The notes: a model not told the origin generated them from the sequence alone. 64,000 nt of DNA from Bradyrhizobium sp. (GCF_016213215.1 NZ_JACRAW010000002.1:42814-106813); one strand, 5' to 3'; shown: positions 33,773 through 42,339, counted from the first letter of the stretch. Program-made: numbers and translations.

Positions 33773-34885
33773 ATGGCCGTCATTGTCGGAACGTTGGCAA
33801 ACGAGATCTTAGCCGGGATCAACTTCGACCCCACGAACTTCGTCTTTGGCGAGGGCGTCATTGACTTCTTCGAAACAGGGGGAAACGACGCCGTCATCGG
33901 CGGCAAGAGTTCCGAGAACCACCTGTATGGCGACTCGTTTTTGATCGAATTCGCAACCGGTGGAAACGACATCGTTGTCGGAGGCGACAATTCCCTGAAC
34001 TTCGCGTGGGGCGACGCCGAGCAGTTAAGGCTTTCAACTGGCGGTGATGATGTCGTCATTGGTGGCCACAATTCCGAGAACCACCTGTGCGGCGAAGGGG
34101 CTGTGATGTCTCCCAGCTTCCCCGCTCCGATCTATACGATCGGTGGAAACGATACAATCATTGGAGGTGACAACTCCCAGAACTTCGCGTGCGGCGACGC
34201 CGAGACGATGATTGCATTTTCACAAGGTGGCAATGATACGATCATAGGTGGAGCAAACTCCTTCAACGACTTGCGCGGAGACGGTCTCGGAGAAGGCGCA
34301 AACGAATTCCGTGGCTGCATCGGCGGGGACGATCTGTTGATTGGCGGCACTAACAGCACAAACTACATGTACGGCGACGCTGGCTTGCTGTTTTTTGGGT
34401 CGATCGGAGGCGACGATACGTTGATCGGCGGCGTGGGCGGCATCAACTACATGTACGGCGACGGCCACACCATCAACGAAACTATCACCGGAGACGACCG
34501 CCTGGTGAGCGCCGTGCGTACGACCGATCATATGTGGGGTGATGCGCAAACCGTGGAGGACAAGGTCTCACTCTTTGGCAAGAACACGTTTGTGTTCTCA
34601 CCGCACAACGGCGTGGACTACATTTACGACTTCCATCAAGGTCAGGATACCATCGAACTGGATGGTGTCTTTAATATTCCTCTCTCGGAGCAGGCCCAAG
34701 CGCATATTCCGCCGCAGGCGGCAGGTCACCTGCTCGCATCGTTCTCGGATCTTGATATCCAAACCGTGGACACAAATGGAGATCAGTTTGCCGATAGCAG
34801 CCTAATTCAGCTCGGCCAAAAGAACAGCATTACGGTGTACGGGGTGACACAACTTACTGAGGCGGATTTCCACTTCCTGGTGTGA
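33773..34885 (+). CDS. RTX-like calcium-binding secreted protein
   Basis: A 370-residue protein; ATG 33773 lies seven bases after AGGAG. It has eight imperfect repeats of 27-34 residues built on GGNDTIIGGxNSxNxxxGDA, a stretched form of RTX repeats, which would form a calcium beta-roll. The C-terminus carries DYIYDFHQGQDTIEL, the DxIxDFxxGxDxIxL end typical of type I secretion substrates, then a hydrophobic-acidic tail. There is no N-terminal signal. No ABC/HlyD secretion genes are nearby. Function outside the cell unknown. Confidence 0.85.
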   Translation: MAVIVGTLANEILAGINFDPTNFVFGEGVIDFFETGGNDAVIGGKSSENHLYGDSFLIEFATGGNDIVVGGDNSLNFAWGDAEQLRLSTGGDDVVIGGHNSENHLCGEGAVMSPSFPAPIYTIGGNDTIIGGDNSQNFACGDAETMIAFSQGGNDTIIGGANSFNDLRGDGLGEGANEFRGCIGGDDLLIGGTNSTNYMYGDAGLLFFGSIGGDDTLIGGVGGINYMYGDGHTINETITGDDRLVSAVRTTDHMWGDAQTVEDKVSLFGKNTFVFSPHNGVDYIYDFHQGQDTIELDGVFNIPLSEQAQAHIPPQAAGHLLASFSDLDIQTVDTNGDQFADSSLIQLGQKNSITVYGVTQLTEADFHFLV

Positions 34886-34903
34886 ACTTTAACGTCAGTC
34901 GCG

Positions 34904-35197
34904 TTGGGAGCGATCCTGGAGCGGTGCGGCCTCGCCGAGGACATGCTGGCTTCGCTGGGCGAGCTGTTCGGCCTGATCCGCTGCGGCGTGGTGCCGTGGA
35001 TAGGGCTGCTGGTTATCATGGTCGCGATCGTCATCGCCTTCCCCGCTACCGTGACTGCCCTGTTGGACGCGCCGACGAACGTCGATCCGGAAGGTGAAGA
35101 TCGAGATTCCCCAGATAGAACCGCCACCGCCAATCAATTTCGATCCGCCGCTGAAGTAGACGTTAACGCGCCGCAGGTGCCGCGGTCCGGCCCGTAG
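34904..35197 (+). pseudogene. TRAP-type permease C-terminal remnant
   Basis: A short frame whose first 50 residues (LGELFGLIRCGVVPWIGLLVIMVAIVIAFPATVT) look like the last helix of a TRAP transporter large permease (DctM). It then drifts into Pro/Asp-rich sequence. No upstream permease body exists, so this is a fragment left by rearrangement, or possibly a coincidental hydrophobic stretch. Confidence 0.4.
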
Positions 35198-35305
35198 TGA
35201 TCCGGGATGGATGCACTCTGGGATTCCAATTAAGCCACGCCGGTTGGTTCGCGACCAATCATCCGGGCATCACCTTCTTGCGGCCCTGGGGTGGGGGACG
35301 AAGCC

Positions 35306-35338
35306 GCGAGGCCCGGACTCCTAGGCTCCGGGCCTCGC
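35306..35338. terminator. bidirectional palindromic terminator
   Basis: GCGAGGCCCGG / CCGGGCCTCGC, 11-bp perfect stem with the loop ACTCCTAGGCT. It lies between the plus-strand RTX-like/TRAP region and the minus-strand DUF1236 gene. A near relative occurs at 50953-50985. Confidence 0.7.
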
Positions 35339-35432
35339 GCATTTAGTCGATCAGTCGCGCTGGGCGACCTGCGCACCTACTCCCGCGGGACCTGGCGCGG
35401 CGCTCCCCACCCGCCTTGCCGCGTCTCCCGCC

Positions 35433-36698
35433 TTACCGTGTCTGCGGCTCGATCGTGATGGTGCAATCGCCCTGCCCTTGCGTTGCAACCACGATGTCGC
35501 CCGCCGGGGCGCCGAGCGCGATCGGTTGAGACGAGCCGCCATCCGGCATCTGCACTGTGACTGCGATCGAATCCTGCCGTGCGGTCGAGCCGACTGTCGT
35601 CGGGGACACTTCGGCAAGGTTGCCCGACGCGTCGCGTCGCATGATCCGACAGGGTGCGCCGCCGCCACCCGTAGTTGCCGCCGCCGTTGCGCCGCCGCCG
35701 CGGAGCTCTGCGCGCGCCCGAGAGGGATCGCGCGGGATCTGACTGACGATACGATGCGTGCGCGGCTCGACAATCACGATGTCCTCCTCGGTCGCGAAGT
35801 AATCGTACCCGCGGTACGCTGGCTCGATCGAGACGATCTCCGGCGGCAACCGGTGCAGGCGCACGCGCCGGGGGATCTGCTCGCCGACGCGGATCGAGAT
35901 GTTCAGGTTGCGCTCCGGCGCGGCGAGCCGTTGCCGGCTGATCGTCTCGGAGATGCGAACCTGCTTGTCAGGCGAAATGCGGGCCTGCTGGTTGATCTGG
36001 GTCTGGCTCGTCGAGGTGCCGGACGGCACGTTTTGGGCGTCGGTGCCGGCGGGTTGACGCGTCGTTTCGGTCGCGGTCGCCGGCCGTTTGTCTTGCTGCG
36101 GCGCGCCCTGCTGCTCGGCCGAACCCCGCGACGGCTCGCCACGCTGGTCGCGCTCGTTCTGGGTCGTGCCTTGGCGTCCGGACTTCGTCGCTTCGGTGCC
36201 GGCCTTCGACTTGTCGGATTCGGCGGTCGACTTCTGCGCACCGGACTTTTCGCCCGTTTCAACATCGGCCTTTGGCCTCTCACGCTGCTTGACACTCTCT
36301 GCCTCGCGGCTGCCGGGGCGGGATTCCTGCGCCTGCTCTTTCTGCTTGGCGGGCCGATCGCGCTCGGCGGATGGCGATGGCCGGCTCTTGTCCTCGGCGC
36401 CCTGCGGGCCCGAGGGGCCCTTCTGCTCACGGGCGACACCCTTCGTTCGCTCTTCCCGCGCTTGGCCTTGCGCTCGCTCCTGGGCACCTTTCGCGGACTC
36501 TTGCTTTGGGGACTCTTGGGCCTTTGTGGACTCCTGGGGTCGTTCCTGCCTTTGCGATGCAGCGCCTTGGGGCGTCTTGGCGGGCTGTTCCGTCCGCTTC
36601 GGCTCGTCGCGCTTTTCGCCCGGAGCTTGGGCCAAAGCGTAGCCTGACGCCAGCATCAGGCAAATGGTTCCAGTCGACAACAGCAGCTGCTTGCGCAT
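35433..36698 (-). CDS. DUF1236 secreted protein with long charged linker
   Basis: A 421-residue protein. GGAGGAGAGG lies before ATG 36698. Signal peptide MRKQLLLSTGTICLMLASGYALA, then about 200 residues of Gln/Glu/Lys/Arg/Ser-rich disordered sequence. A DUF1236 region follows (QVRISETISRQRL...LNISIRVGEQIPRRVRLHRLP...YRGYDYFATEEDIVIVEPRTHRIV), and a Gly/Ala-rich beta-type C-terminus ends the protein. Probably periplasmic or cell-wall associated; role unknown. The linker makes the antisense frame long, which is an artefact of composition. Confidence 0.85.
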   Translation of the reverse strand: MRKQLLLSTGTICLMLASGYALAQAPGEKRDEPKRTEQPAKTPQGAASQRQERPQESTKAQESPKQESAKGAQERAQGQAREERTKGVAREQKGPSGPQGAEDKSRPSPSAERDRPAKQKEQAQESRPGSREAESVKQRERPKADVETGEKSGAQKSTAESDKSKAGTEATKSGRQGTTQNERDQRGEPSRGSAEQQGAPQQDKRPATATETTRQPAGTDAQNVPSGTSTSQTQINQQARISPDKQVRISETISRQRLAAPERNLNISIRVGEQIPRRVRLHRLPPEIVSIEPAYRGYDYFATEEDIVIVEPRTHRIVSQIPRDPSRARAELRGGGATAAATTGGGGAPCRIMRRDASGNLAEVSPTTVGSTARQDSIAVTVQMPDGGSSQPIALGAPAGDIVVATQGQGDCTITIEPQTR

Positions 36699-36840
36699 GT
36701 CCTCTCCTCCGCGGCGCGCAAATGGACAACGAAAGCGAACGTCCGCTGCCAATGAAGGTTCCTTCGAGAGGAGAGGAGAGGACAATGCGAAGGCCTACGG
36801 GTTTCCGATGTCCGGTCAGAAGTGCTCTGCCCCAAGCGCG

Positions 36841-38877
36841 TCACGCCTTGGGTACGTTGCGCTCCAGGTCTTCCAGCCAGGCGGCGGCACTGGCATCGGA
36901 CGGCGCGCGCCAGTCTCCGCGGGGCGACAACGAACCTCCCGCCGATACCTTGGGTCCGTTCGGCATGGCCGAGCGCTTGAACTGGCTGAACGCAAAGAAG
37001 CGCCGCACGAAGACCTCGAGCCAGCGCCTGATCTCCGCGAGCGTATAGGCGCGACGACGATCCTGCGGGAAAGCGGCCGGCCAGTCGCCCTTGCCGACGT
37101 CCTGCCAGGCCTGCAATGCCAGGAACGCGATCTTGGACGGCCGGAATCCAAAGCGCACCGTATAGAACAGATTGAAATCCTGCAGTTCGTAGGGACCGAC
37201 GGCGGCTTCCGTGCTCTGCGGCTTCTCGCCGGCCTGAACCGGCACGAGTTCGGGGGAAATCTCCGCAGCGAGAATCGCACCTAACGTGCGGTTGACGTCG
37301 TGGCTGAACTCTTTCGAGGCGATCACCCAGCGGATGAGGTGTTGGATCAGGGTCTTCGGCACGCCCGAATTGACGTTGTAGTGCGCCATCTGATCGCCAA
37401 CCCCATAGGTGCACCAGCCAAGCGCCAGCTCGGAAAGGTCCCCGGTGCCGATGACGATCCCGCCATGTTGATTGGCAAGGCGGAATAGGTAATCCGTCCG
37501 CAGTCCCGCCTGCACGTTCTCGAAGGTGATGTCGTAGAGCGGTTGGCCTTGGCCGAAAGGATGGCCGATATCCTTGAGCATCTGGGTCGCGGAGGGACGA
37601 ATGTCGAGCTCCTGCGCGCTGACTTGAAGCGCGCGCATCAGGGCCAGCGCGTAGCTCTTGCTCTCGGTGCCGGTCGCAAATCCGGGCATGGTGTAGGCAA
37701 GGATGTTCGTCCTCGGCAACCCGAGCAGGTCGACCGCCTTGGCCGTGACGATCAGGGCGTGGGTCGAATCGAGGCCGCCGGACACGCCGATCACGACGCG
37801 CTTGGTGCCGATGGCGCGCATGCGCTGCACCAGGCCGGCGACCTGGATGTTGTAGGCCTCGTAGCAGTCCTGCTCGAGCCGGCTCTCGTCGCTGGGCACG
37901 AATGGAAAGCGCTCGACTATCCTGCGAAAGCCGATGTCGTCTGCCGGCGGCTTGAGCGAAAACCTGACCGTCCTATAACTGCCGGCCCGCTGCCTTCGGT
38001 TGTCATCGAACGTTCCCATCAGCGCACGTTCCTGCCGCAACAGGTCGAGGTCGACGTCTGCAAGCGTGATCTGCCCGCCCTGGCGGAAGCGTTCGCCTTC
38101 GGCCAGCAGCACGCCGTTCTCGAAGATCGAAGTCTGGCCGTCCCAGGCGAGATCCGTGGTCGATTCGCCGGCCCCTGCGGCGGCGTAGATGTAAGCCGCC
38201 AGACAGCGTGCCGAACAGGATTGACACAGCAACGCGCGCGAGCGCGCACGTCCGATCGTGATCGGGCTGCCGGAGAGATTTGCCAGCAGGGTCGCGCCTG
38301 CCAGCGCGAGCTCGGACCCAGGGGTGACCGGGATCCACATATCCTCGCAGATCTCGACGCCGATGGTGAGGCCGGTGACATCGTCGGCTTCAAAAAGGAG
38401 ATCGACACCGAATGGTGCCTTCATCGCGCCGATCGTGATTTCCGATCCGCTCATGCCGGCACCGGAGGCGAAGTGGCGGCCTTCATAGAATTCGCGGTAG
38501 GTCGGCAAATAACTCTTCGGCACAATTCCGAGAATGCAACCGCGATGGATGACGACGGCGCAATTGTAGATGCGAGCGGCAAAGCGCAGCGGCGCGCCGA
38601 AGATCAGGACCGTCATCAAATCGGCGGACGCCTCCACGATAGCGGCAAGCCCACGCTCCACAGCATCCAGGAGCGGATCCTGCATGACGAGGTCTTCGAT
38701 CGCGTAGCCCGAGAGACAAAGCTCGGGAAACACGGCGACCGCGACTGACTGCTCATGACAGGCTCTCGCCGCATCGACGATCGCCGCGGCATTGGCGGTC
38801 GGATCGGCAACCTTGGAGGTCGTGACACAGGCCGCCACACGTGCGAATCCCTGGCGATAGATTGAGCGAAAAGTCAT
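36841..38877 (-). CDS. nadE: glutamine-dependent NAD+ synthetase
   Basis: A 678-residue two-domain enzyme making NAD+ from deamido-NAD+ with glutamine as ammonia source. The N-terminal nitrilase-type glutaminase has the triad Glu (VFPELCLSG), Lys (VPKSYLPTY) and Cys (VEICEDMW). The C-terminal synthetase has the P-loop SGGLDST near residue 365 and GTGDLSELALGW. Full length for the fused type. A FixK-like box lies 133 bp upstream, so expression may rise under low oxygen (inference). Confidence 0.96.
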   Translation of the reverse strand: MTFRSIYRQGFARVAACVTTSKVADPTANAAAIVDAARACHEQSVAVAVFPELCLSGYAIEDLVMQDPLLDAVERGLAAIVEASADLMTVLIFGAPLRFAARIYNCAVVIHRGCILGIVPKSYLPTYREFYEGRHFASGAGMSGSEITIGAMKAPFGVDLLFEADDVTGLTIGVEICEDMWIPVTPGSELALAGATLLANLSGSPITIGRARSRALLCQSCSARCLAAYIYAAAGAGESTTDLAWDGQTSIFENGVLLAEGERFRQGGQITLADVDLDLLRQERALMGTFDDNRRQRAGSYRTVRFSLKPPADDIGFRRIVERFPFVPSDESRLEQDCYEAYNIQVAGLVQRMRAIGTKRVVIGVSGGLDSTHALIVTAKAVDLLGLPRTNILAYTMPGFATGTESKSYALALMRALQVSAQELDIRPSATQMLKDIGHPFGQGQPLYDITFENVQAGLRTDYLFRLANQHGGIVIGTGDLSELALGWCTYGVGDQMAHYNVNSGVPKTLIQHLIRWVIASKEFSHDVNRTLGAILAAEISPELVPVQAGEKPQSTEAAVGPYELQDFNLFYTVRFGFRPSKIAFLALQAWQDVGKGDWPAAFPQDRRRAYTLAEIRRWLEVFVRRFFAFSQFKRSAMPNGPKVSAGGSLSPRGDWRAPSDASAAAWLEDLERNVPKA

Positions 38878-39009
38878 TGAGAAGGGCAGCTCCTGTTTGC
38901 GTCCGGACCTACACGATAACGTTCGACATGAGACGAGCGATCGCCGAGTTCATCATCCTGCATTCGGTTCGCAGAATGTCTCTGCATCATCGCATACGCT
39001 GTCCACACG

Positions 39010-39023
39010 TTGACCTGGATCAA
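39010..39023 (+). promoter_or_regulatory. FixK/FNR-type box
   Basis: TTGACCTGGATCAA, a full TTGA-N6-TCAA dyad. It could serve nadE to the left (about 130 bp upstream of its start) or the candidate small RNA to the right, whose start would fall near 39058 for a class II promoter. Confidence 0.7.
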
Positions 39024-39057
39024 TGAAGAAATTTCGCAGATGTGAATGATGAATTTG

Positions 39058-39120
39058 CGTAAACATCCTCCCTACTCCACTACGGCCGCCAGGACTGCCC
39101 AAGCCTGACGGCCTTTTTTT
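39058..39120 (+). ncRNA. candidate FixK-dependent small RNA
   Basis: A predicted transcript of about 60 nt between the FixK-like box (centre 41-42 bp upstream, -10-like AATGAT at 39045-39050) and an intrinsic terminator. Its 5' part, ATCCTCCCTACTCC, is an unpaired pyrimidine stretch with CCTCC that could pair with ribosome binding sites; its 3' part is the terminator hairpin. No ORF fits. Prediction only. Confidence 0.35.
39084..39120 (+). terminator. intrinsic terminator with T7 tail
   Basis: GGCCGCCAGG / CCTGACGGCC (one mismatch) with a 10-base loop, followed directly by TTTTTTT at 39114-39120. It points rightward although no plus-strand protein gene lies upstream, so it needs some other transcript. 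Confidence 0.75.
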
Positions 39121-39264
39121 GTGGACGCAACAGCGCGCTGCGCGTCGGTCGCGTGGCAGGTGTTCCCCAGGCCAAACGCCATGCCAATTCACTTCGCTGC
39201 CGGACCGTGCGCGAATGCCCGCGCAGTGGAAAAAGCAGACGCTGCTGCGGACAGACGCGTTGGA

Positions 39265-39534
39265 TCATCTGCTCCGAAAGTATAATTTGGGTGTATTAGT
39301 CAAATGCCAACCCATGCCATGGGGTGCGGATGGCATCGCGTCCGCTGCGGTGGCGGGCTTGAGGCCCCGGGCTCGATTGGGCCCACCTCGCCAGGTTCCA
39401 GTTGCTGAGCTTGCCGCCAAACCAAATTTGATGTGCTGAAACTGCGTCGCGACCATAAGGTCGGACAATCCACCCGTGGAGAAATCGGCCTGCGCCACGG
39501 AGGACGCAAGCGAACCGAAAGTGATCGCGATCAA
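39265..39534 (-). pseudogene. exported hypothetical protein, frameshifted
   Basis: Reads GSLASSVAQADFSTGGLSDLMVATQFQHIKF on the minus strand, the end of a signal peptide plus a start that resembles small exported rhizobial proteins with LxDLMxxxQLxHIKLWF. The continuation WFGGKLSNWNLA is in another frame, one base missing after HIK. Downstream the frames slip again. A decayed gene; the family memory is approximate. Confidence 0.45.
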
Positions 39535-39654
39535 ATGACGTTTGTGACCTCATGTCGCCTCCCGCGCGCCAGTTAGGCAACCGGCGCGGTTACCCCTGAT
39601 CAAGAGCAGCCGTCCAGACCAGACCAATTCTGTTTGCTCATTGGAGATCATTGC

Positions 39655-40410
39655 ATGCGCGCGCACCAGATCATGTCCCGCCAGGTGATCACGATCGGCC
39701 CTGACGCCTCAGTGGCTGATGCCATCGACACCATGCTGGCACATCATATCTCCGGCCTTCCGGTCGTGGACAAGGACGGCAGGCTGGTCGGGATCCTGTC
39801 GGAGGGCGATTTCATCCGCCGAGCGGAGATTGGTACCGAGAGAAAACGAGGCCGGTGGCTCATCATGTTGGCCGGCGCGGACCGGGTCGCGCTCGATTTC
39901 GTCCGCGAGCACGGCCGCAAGGTGCAAGAGATCATGACCGAGGCGCCGGTCACGATCAGGGAAGATACCTCGCTCGAGGAGATCGCCCAGATCATGGAAT
40001 TGCAGAAGGTCAAGCGCGTTCCGGTGATGCGCGACGACCGTGTCGTCGGCATCGTCACCCGTTCGGACTTCCTGCCCGCAATCGCCCGCCTCTCTCAGAT
40101 GAAGAGCGACCCGGATGGTGACGACGAGATTTGCAACGCCGTGGTCGACGCGATTGCGGCGATTCCCTGGGGACCTCGCGGCCTCAATGTTACCGTGACC
40201 GATGGCATCGTTACGTTAAGGGGCGTCGTGAGAAGCGAGAACGTCCGTAAAGCGGCAGTCGTTGCCGCGGAAAACGTTCCGGGTGTCAGAAAGGTCGAGG
40301 ATCTCTTGTCCAAGCCGGCACTGTACCCCGCCCCGGAAGACGATTACGGCGGCGGCGATATCGTGTCGCTGCAGGAAGAGCCGTCCACCACCGACGACGA
40401 GCCGTTGTAG
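39655..40410 (+). CDS. CBS-pair and BON domain protein
   Basis: A 251-residue cytosolic protein. Two CBS repeats, MSRQVITIGPDASVADAIDTM and MTEAPVTIREDTSLEEIAQIM, form an adenosine-nucleotide sensing module. A C-terminal BON domain (ICNAVVDAIAAI...LNVTVTDGIVTLRGVV...VPGVRKVEDLL) follows. GGAGA lies before ATG 39655. Such proteins are common in stress and low-oxygen regulons. A degenerate FixK-like dyad (TTACCCCTGATCAA, 39590-39603) lies at a suitable distance, but the left half is poor. Confidence 0.9.
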   Translation: MRAHQIMSRQVITIGPDASVADAIDTMLAHHISGLPVVDKDGRLVGILSEGDFIRRAEIGTERKRGRWLIMLAGADRVALDFVREHGRKVQEIMTEAPVTIREDTSLEEIAQIMELQKVKRVPVMRDDRVVGIVTRSDFLPAIARLSQMKSDPDGDDEICNAVVDAIAAIPWGPRGLNVTVTDGIVTLRGVVRSENVRKAAVVAAENVPGVRKVEDLLSKPALYPAPEDDYGGGDIVSLQEEPSTTDDEPL

Positions 40411-40427
40411 CGATCGCGCCGGAGACG

Positions 40428-41573
40428 TCAGGCCGGAATTGTTCGGGCACGAAATCCGGCCGGCTCGCTCCCAAGCCAACCGGCGATGTGGCGCCACGAG
40501 CCGGCGTGGGTCCCGGCCCCCATGAACAGGCCGAGATGATTGCAGGGTTCGATCACGGTGTGCATCAACGGCGCCGGCGTGCCGAGCAGTTGCGAGGTAG
40601 CCAGCGCCTGCTCGGCCGGAACGACCTCGTCATTTCGTCCGACCACGAGGAAGACCGGTGTCTTCAGCTCGTGCAGATCAATCGGACGGCCGAGCGCCAC
40701 GAACCGTCCCGTGGCGATGCGGTTCTCGCGAAAGATCCAGTTGATGACCTGGCGATAATACGCTCCCGGCAAGTCCAGCGTTTCTTCGTTCCACTGCCTG
40801 AAGCGTTCGAGCAATTCCCTGCCGTGTAGAGCCTCGGCGGAAAGGAGAGGCCTTTGCAACGTCGCCTCGATTTCCACGTTGCTCAGCGATGGCGACCAGA
40901 GATTCAGCATTTCTTCGCCGCTGACGTTGCCGCCTCCGCGTGCGACCAGTTGCTCCAACACCGCTTGCGGCATACTTCGGGCGACCTGTGACAAGGTGGA
41001 TTCGATCGACAGGTCGACGGGCGCGCCGACCAGCACCAGGCGACGGACCTTTTCGGGAAAGCGCGCGGCAAAGACCAGCGACAGCCAGCCACCCTGACAC
41101 AAGCCGACAAGATCAACCGGCGAGCCGAGGTCGTCGACAGCGACGTTGAGATCGCCGAGATAGCTGTCGATGGACAGATAGCGCATGTCAGACGAGGCCG
41201 AACGCCAATCGGTGACGTAAATTCGATCGAGACCTGCCTGTCGCAGGCTCTCCACGATGCTGTGACCGGCGGCGAAGTCGGCGATTTGCGCTCGGTGCAA
41301 CGCACAGGGCGCGCAGATCAGGACGGGGCGTCCCGAGGAATTTCGCGAGAAATCGCGCAGCCGCATTGTCGAGAGTTCGAGCGCGACCGTGTTGGGAGAG
41401 GTCCAGGCAAGGGCCGATTCACGCGAGCCCCGCGCGGAATTGCCATGATCAAGCCAGGACAGATATGCATCCATTGCCACCTTTGCCGCGGCAAACGGCC
41501 ACTGCAAGGGATCATGCGCCCAGGCAGCGCCTGGCTCCGCTTGCTTTGCCCCCTTGTCCGTTTGCCGTTCCAA
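40428..41573 (-). CDS. PHA-synthase-like alpha/beta hydrolase
   Basis: A 381-residue protein starting at TTG 41573 behind GGGAGGAG. The nucleophile elbow is GLCQGG, so the catalytic residue is Cys (C159), as in polyhydroxyalkanoate synthases, not Ser. The acid lies in VVGRNDEVVP and the base in EPCNHLGLFMG. YVTDWRSAS also matches PhaC-type enzymes. It is shorter than true PhaC (560-600 residues) and lacks the usual N-terminal domain, so it may act on short polymers or acyl-CoA. Downstream of pncA by 37 bp, probably one operon. Confidence 0.8.
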   Translation of the reverse strand: MERQTDKGAKQAEPGAAWAHDPLQWPFAAAKVAMDAYLSWLDHGNSARGSRESALAWTSPNTVALELSTMRLRDFSRNSSGRPVLICAPCALHRAQIADFAAGHSIVESLRQAGLDRIYVTDWRSASSDMRYLSIDSYLGDLNVAVDDLGSPVDLVGLCQGGWLSLVFAARFPEKVRRLVLVGAPVDLSIESTLSQVARSMPQAVLEQLVARGGGNVSGEEMLNLWSPSLSNVEIEATLQRPLLSAEALHGRELLERFRQWNEETLDLPGAYYRQVINWIFRENRIATGRFVALGRPIDLHELKTPVFLVVGRNDEVVPAEQALATSQLLGTPAPLMHTVIEPCNHLGLFMGAGTHAGSWRHIAGWLGSEPAGFRARTIPA

Positions 41574-41610
41574 GCCCTGCTCCTCCCATGTTGCCGGCCC
41601 TGCGGCCAGC

Positions 41611-42237
41611 TCAGAAGAACGCTTCGATACTGACCACAGGTATGCCGAATTCCTTCAAGCTGTGATGGGTCGCCGCCACGGAGCCGTCGATATCGATGCC
41701 GCGGCAAGCATCCTCAATGACGGCCACCTCCAATCCGGCCTTGCGAGCATCCTCCGCCGAAAAGCGGACGCAAAAGTCGAACGCAAGGCCGACCACGAAT
41801 ACCGTCTTCAGTTCGCGCTCGCGCAAATACCCGAGCAGCCCCGTCGGCGTCTTATGGTCGTTCTCGTAAAAGGCCGAATAGGAATCGATATTCCGGTGGA
41901 TTCCCTTGCGGATGATGAGGCTCGCCTGCGGAACCTGCAGCGACTTGTGAAACTCGGCACCCGGAGTTCCCTGAATGCAGTGGGCAGGCCAGAGCACCTG
42001 GGTCCCATAATCCAGTTCGATCGTATCGTGCGGCCGCTTGTGCGGATGATTGGAAGCGAAGGAGACGTGGTCACGCGGGTGCCAGTCCTGCGTCAGGATC
42101 ACGTTCCTGAATCGCTGCGCGATCCGATTTACGGCCAGTACGATCTTTTCCCCGCCGGGAACCGCCAGCTCTCCGCCCGTGCAGAAGTCATTCTGCACAT
42201 CGACGACGAGAAGCACGTCCCTCTCGGAAATCTTCAT
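41611..42237 (-). CDS. pncA: nicotinamidase
   Basis: A 208-residue cysteine hydrolase converting nicotinamide to nicotinate for NAD salvage. Triad: Asp13 in VVDVQNDF, Lys in IIRKGIH and Cys in GLAFDFCV. The metal site is TQDWHPRDHVSF, then HCIQGTPGAEFH. It complements nadE a few kb away. A FixK-like box lies 89 bp upstream, with a -10-like TAGATA (minus strand) near 42300 at the right spacing. Confidence 0.95.
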   Translation of the reverse strand: MKISERDVLLVVDVQNDFCTGGELAVPGGEKIVLAVNRIAQRFRNVILTQDWHPRDHVSFASNHPHKRPHDTIELDYGTQVLWPAHCIQGTPGAEFHKSLQVPQASLIIRKGIHRNIDSYSAFYENDHKTPTGLLGYLRERELKTVFVVGLAFDFCVRFSAEDARKAGLEVAVIEDACRGIDIDGSVAATHHSLKEFGIPVVSIEAFF

Positions 42238-42325
42238 CGCTGATCCCTATTGTGCATGTGCGAGGCTCGCCGCCGGCGGACTTGCTCGCCCGCAAGTATC
42301 TATTCAGCTTATCACAGGCCTTCTG

Positions 42326-42339
42326 TTGACCTCGGTCAA
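42326..42339. promoter_or_regulatory. FixK/FNR-type box between pncA and beta-glucosidase operon
   Basis: TTGACCTCGGTCAA, a complete TTGA-N6-TCAA dyad in the divergent region. Class II spacing predicts a minus-strand start near 42291 (pncA) and a plus-strand start near 42374. Confidence 0.7.

Noticed and set aside
35478..36647. 389-aa plus-strand ORF opposite the DUF1236 gene
   Set aside because: It is Arg/Leu/Gly-rich, caused by the repetitive Gln/Glu/Lys linker on the true strand.
37543..38748. 401-aa plus-strand ORF opposite nadE
   Set aside because: Shadow of NAD synthetase; composition typical of antisense frames in high-GC DNA.
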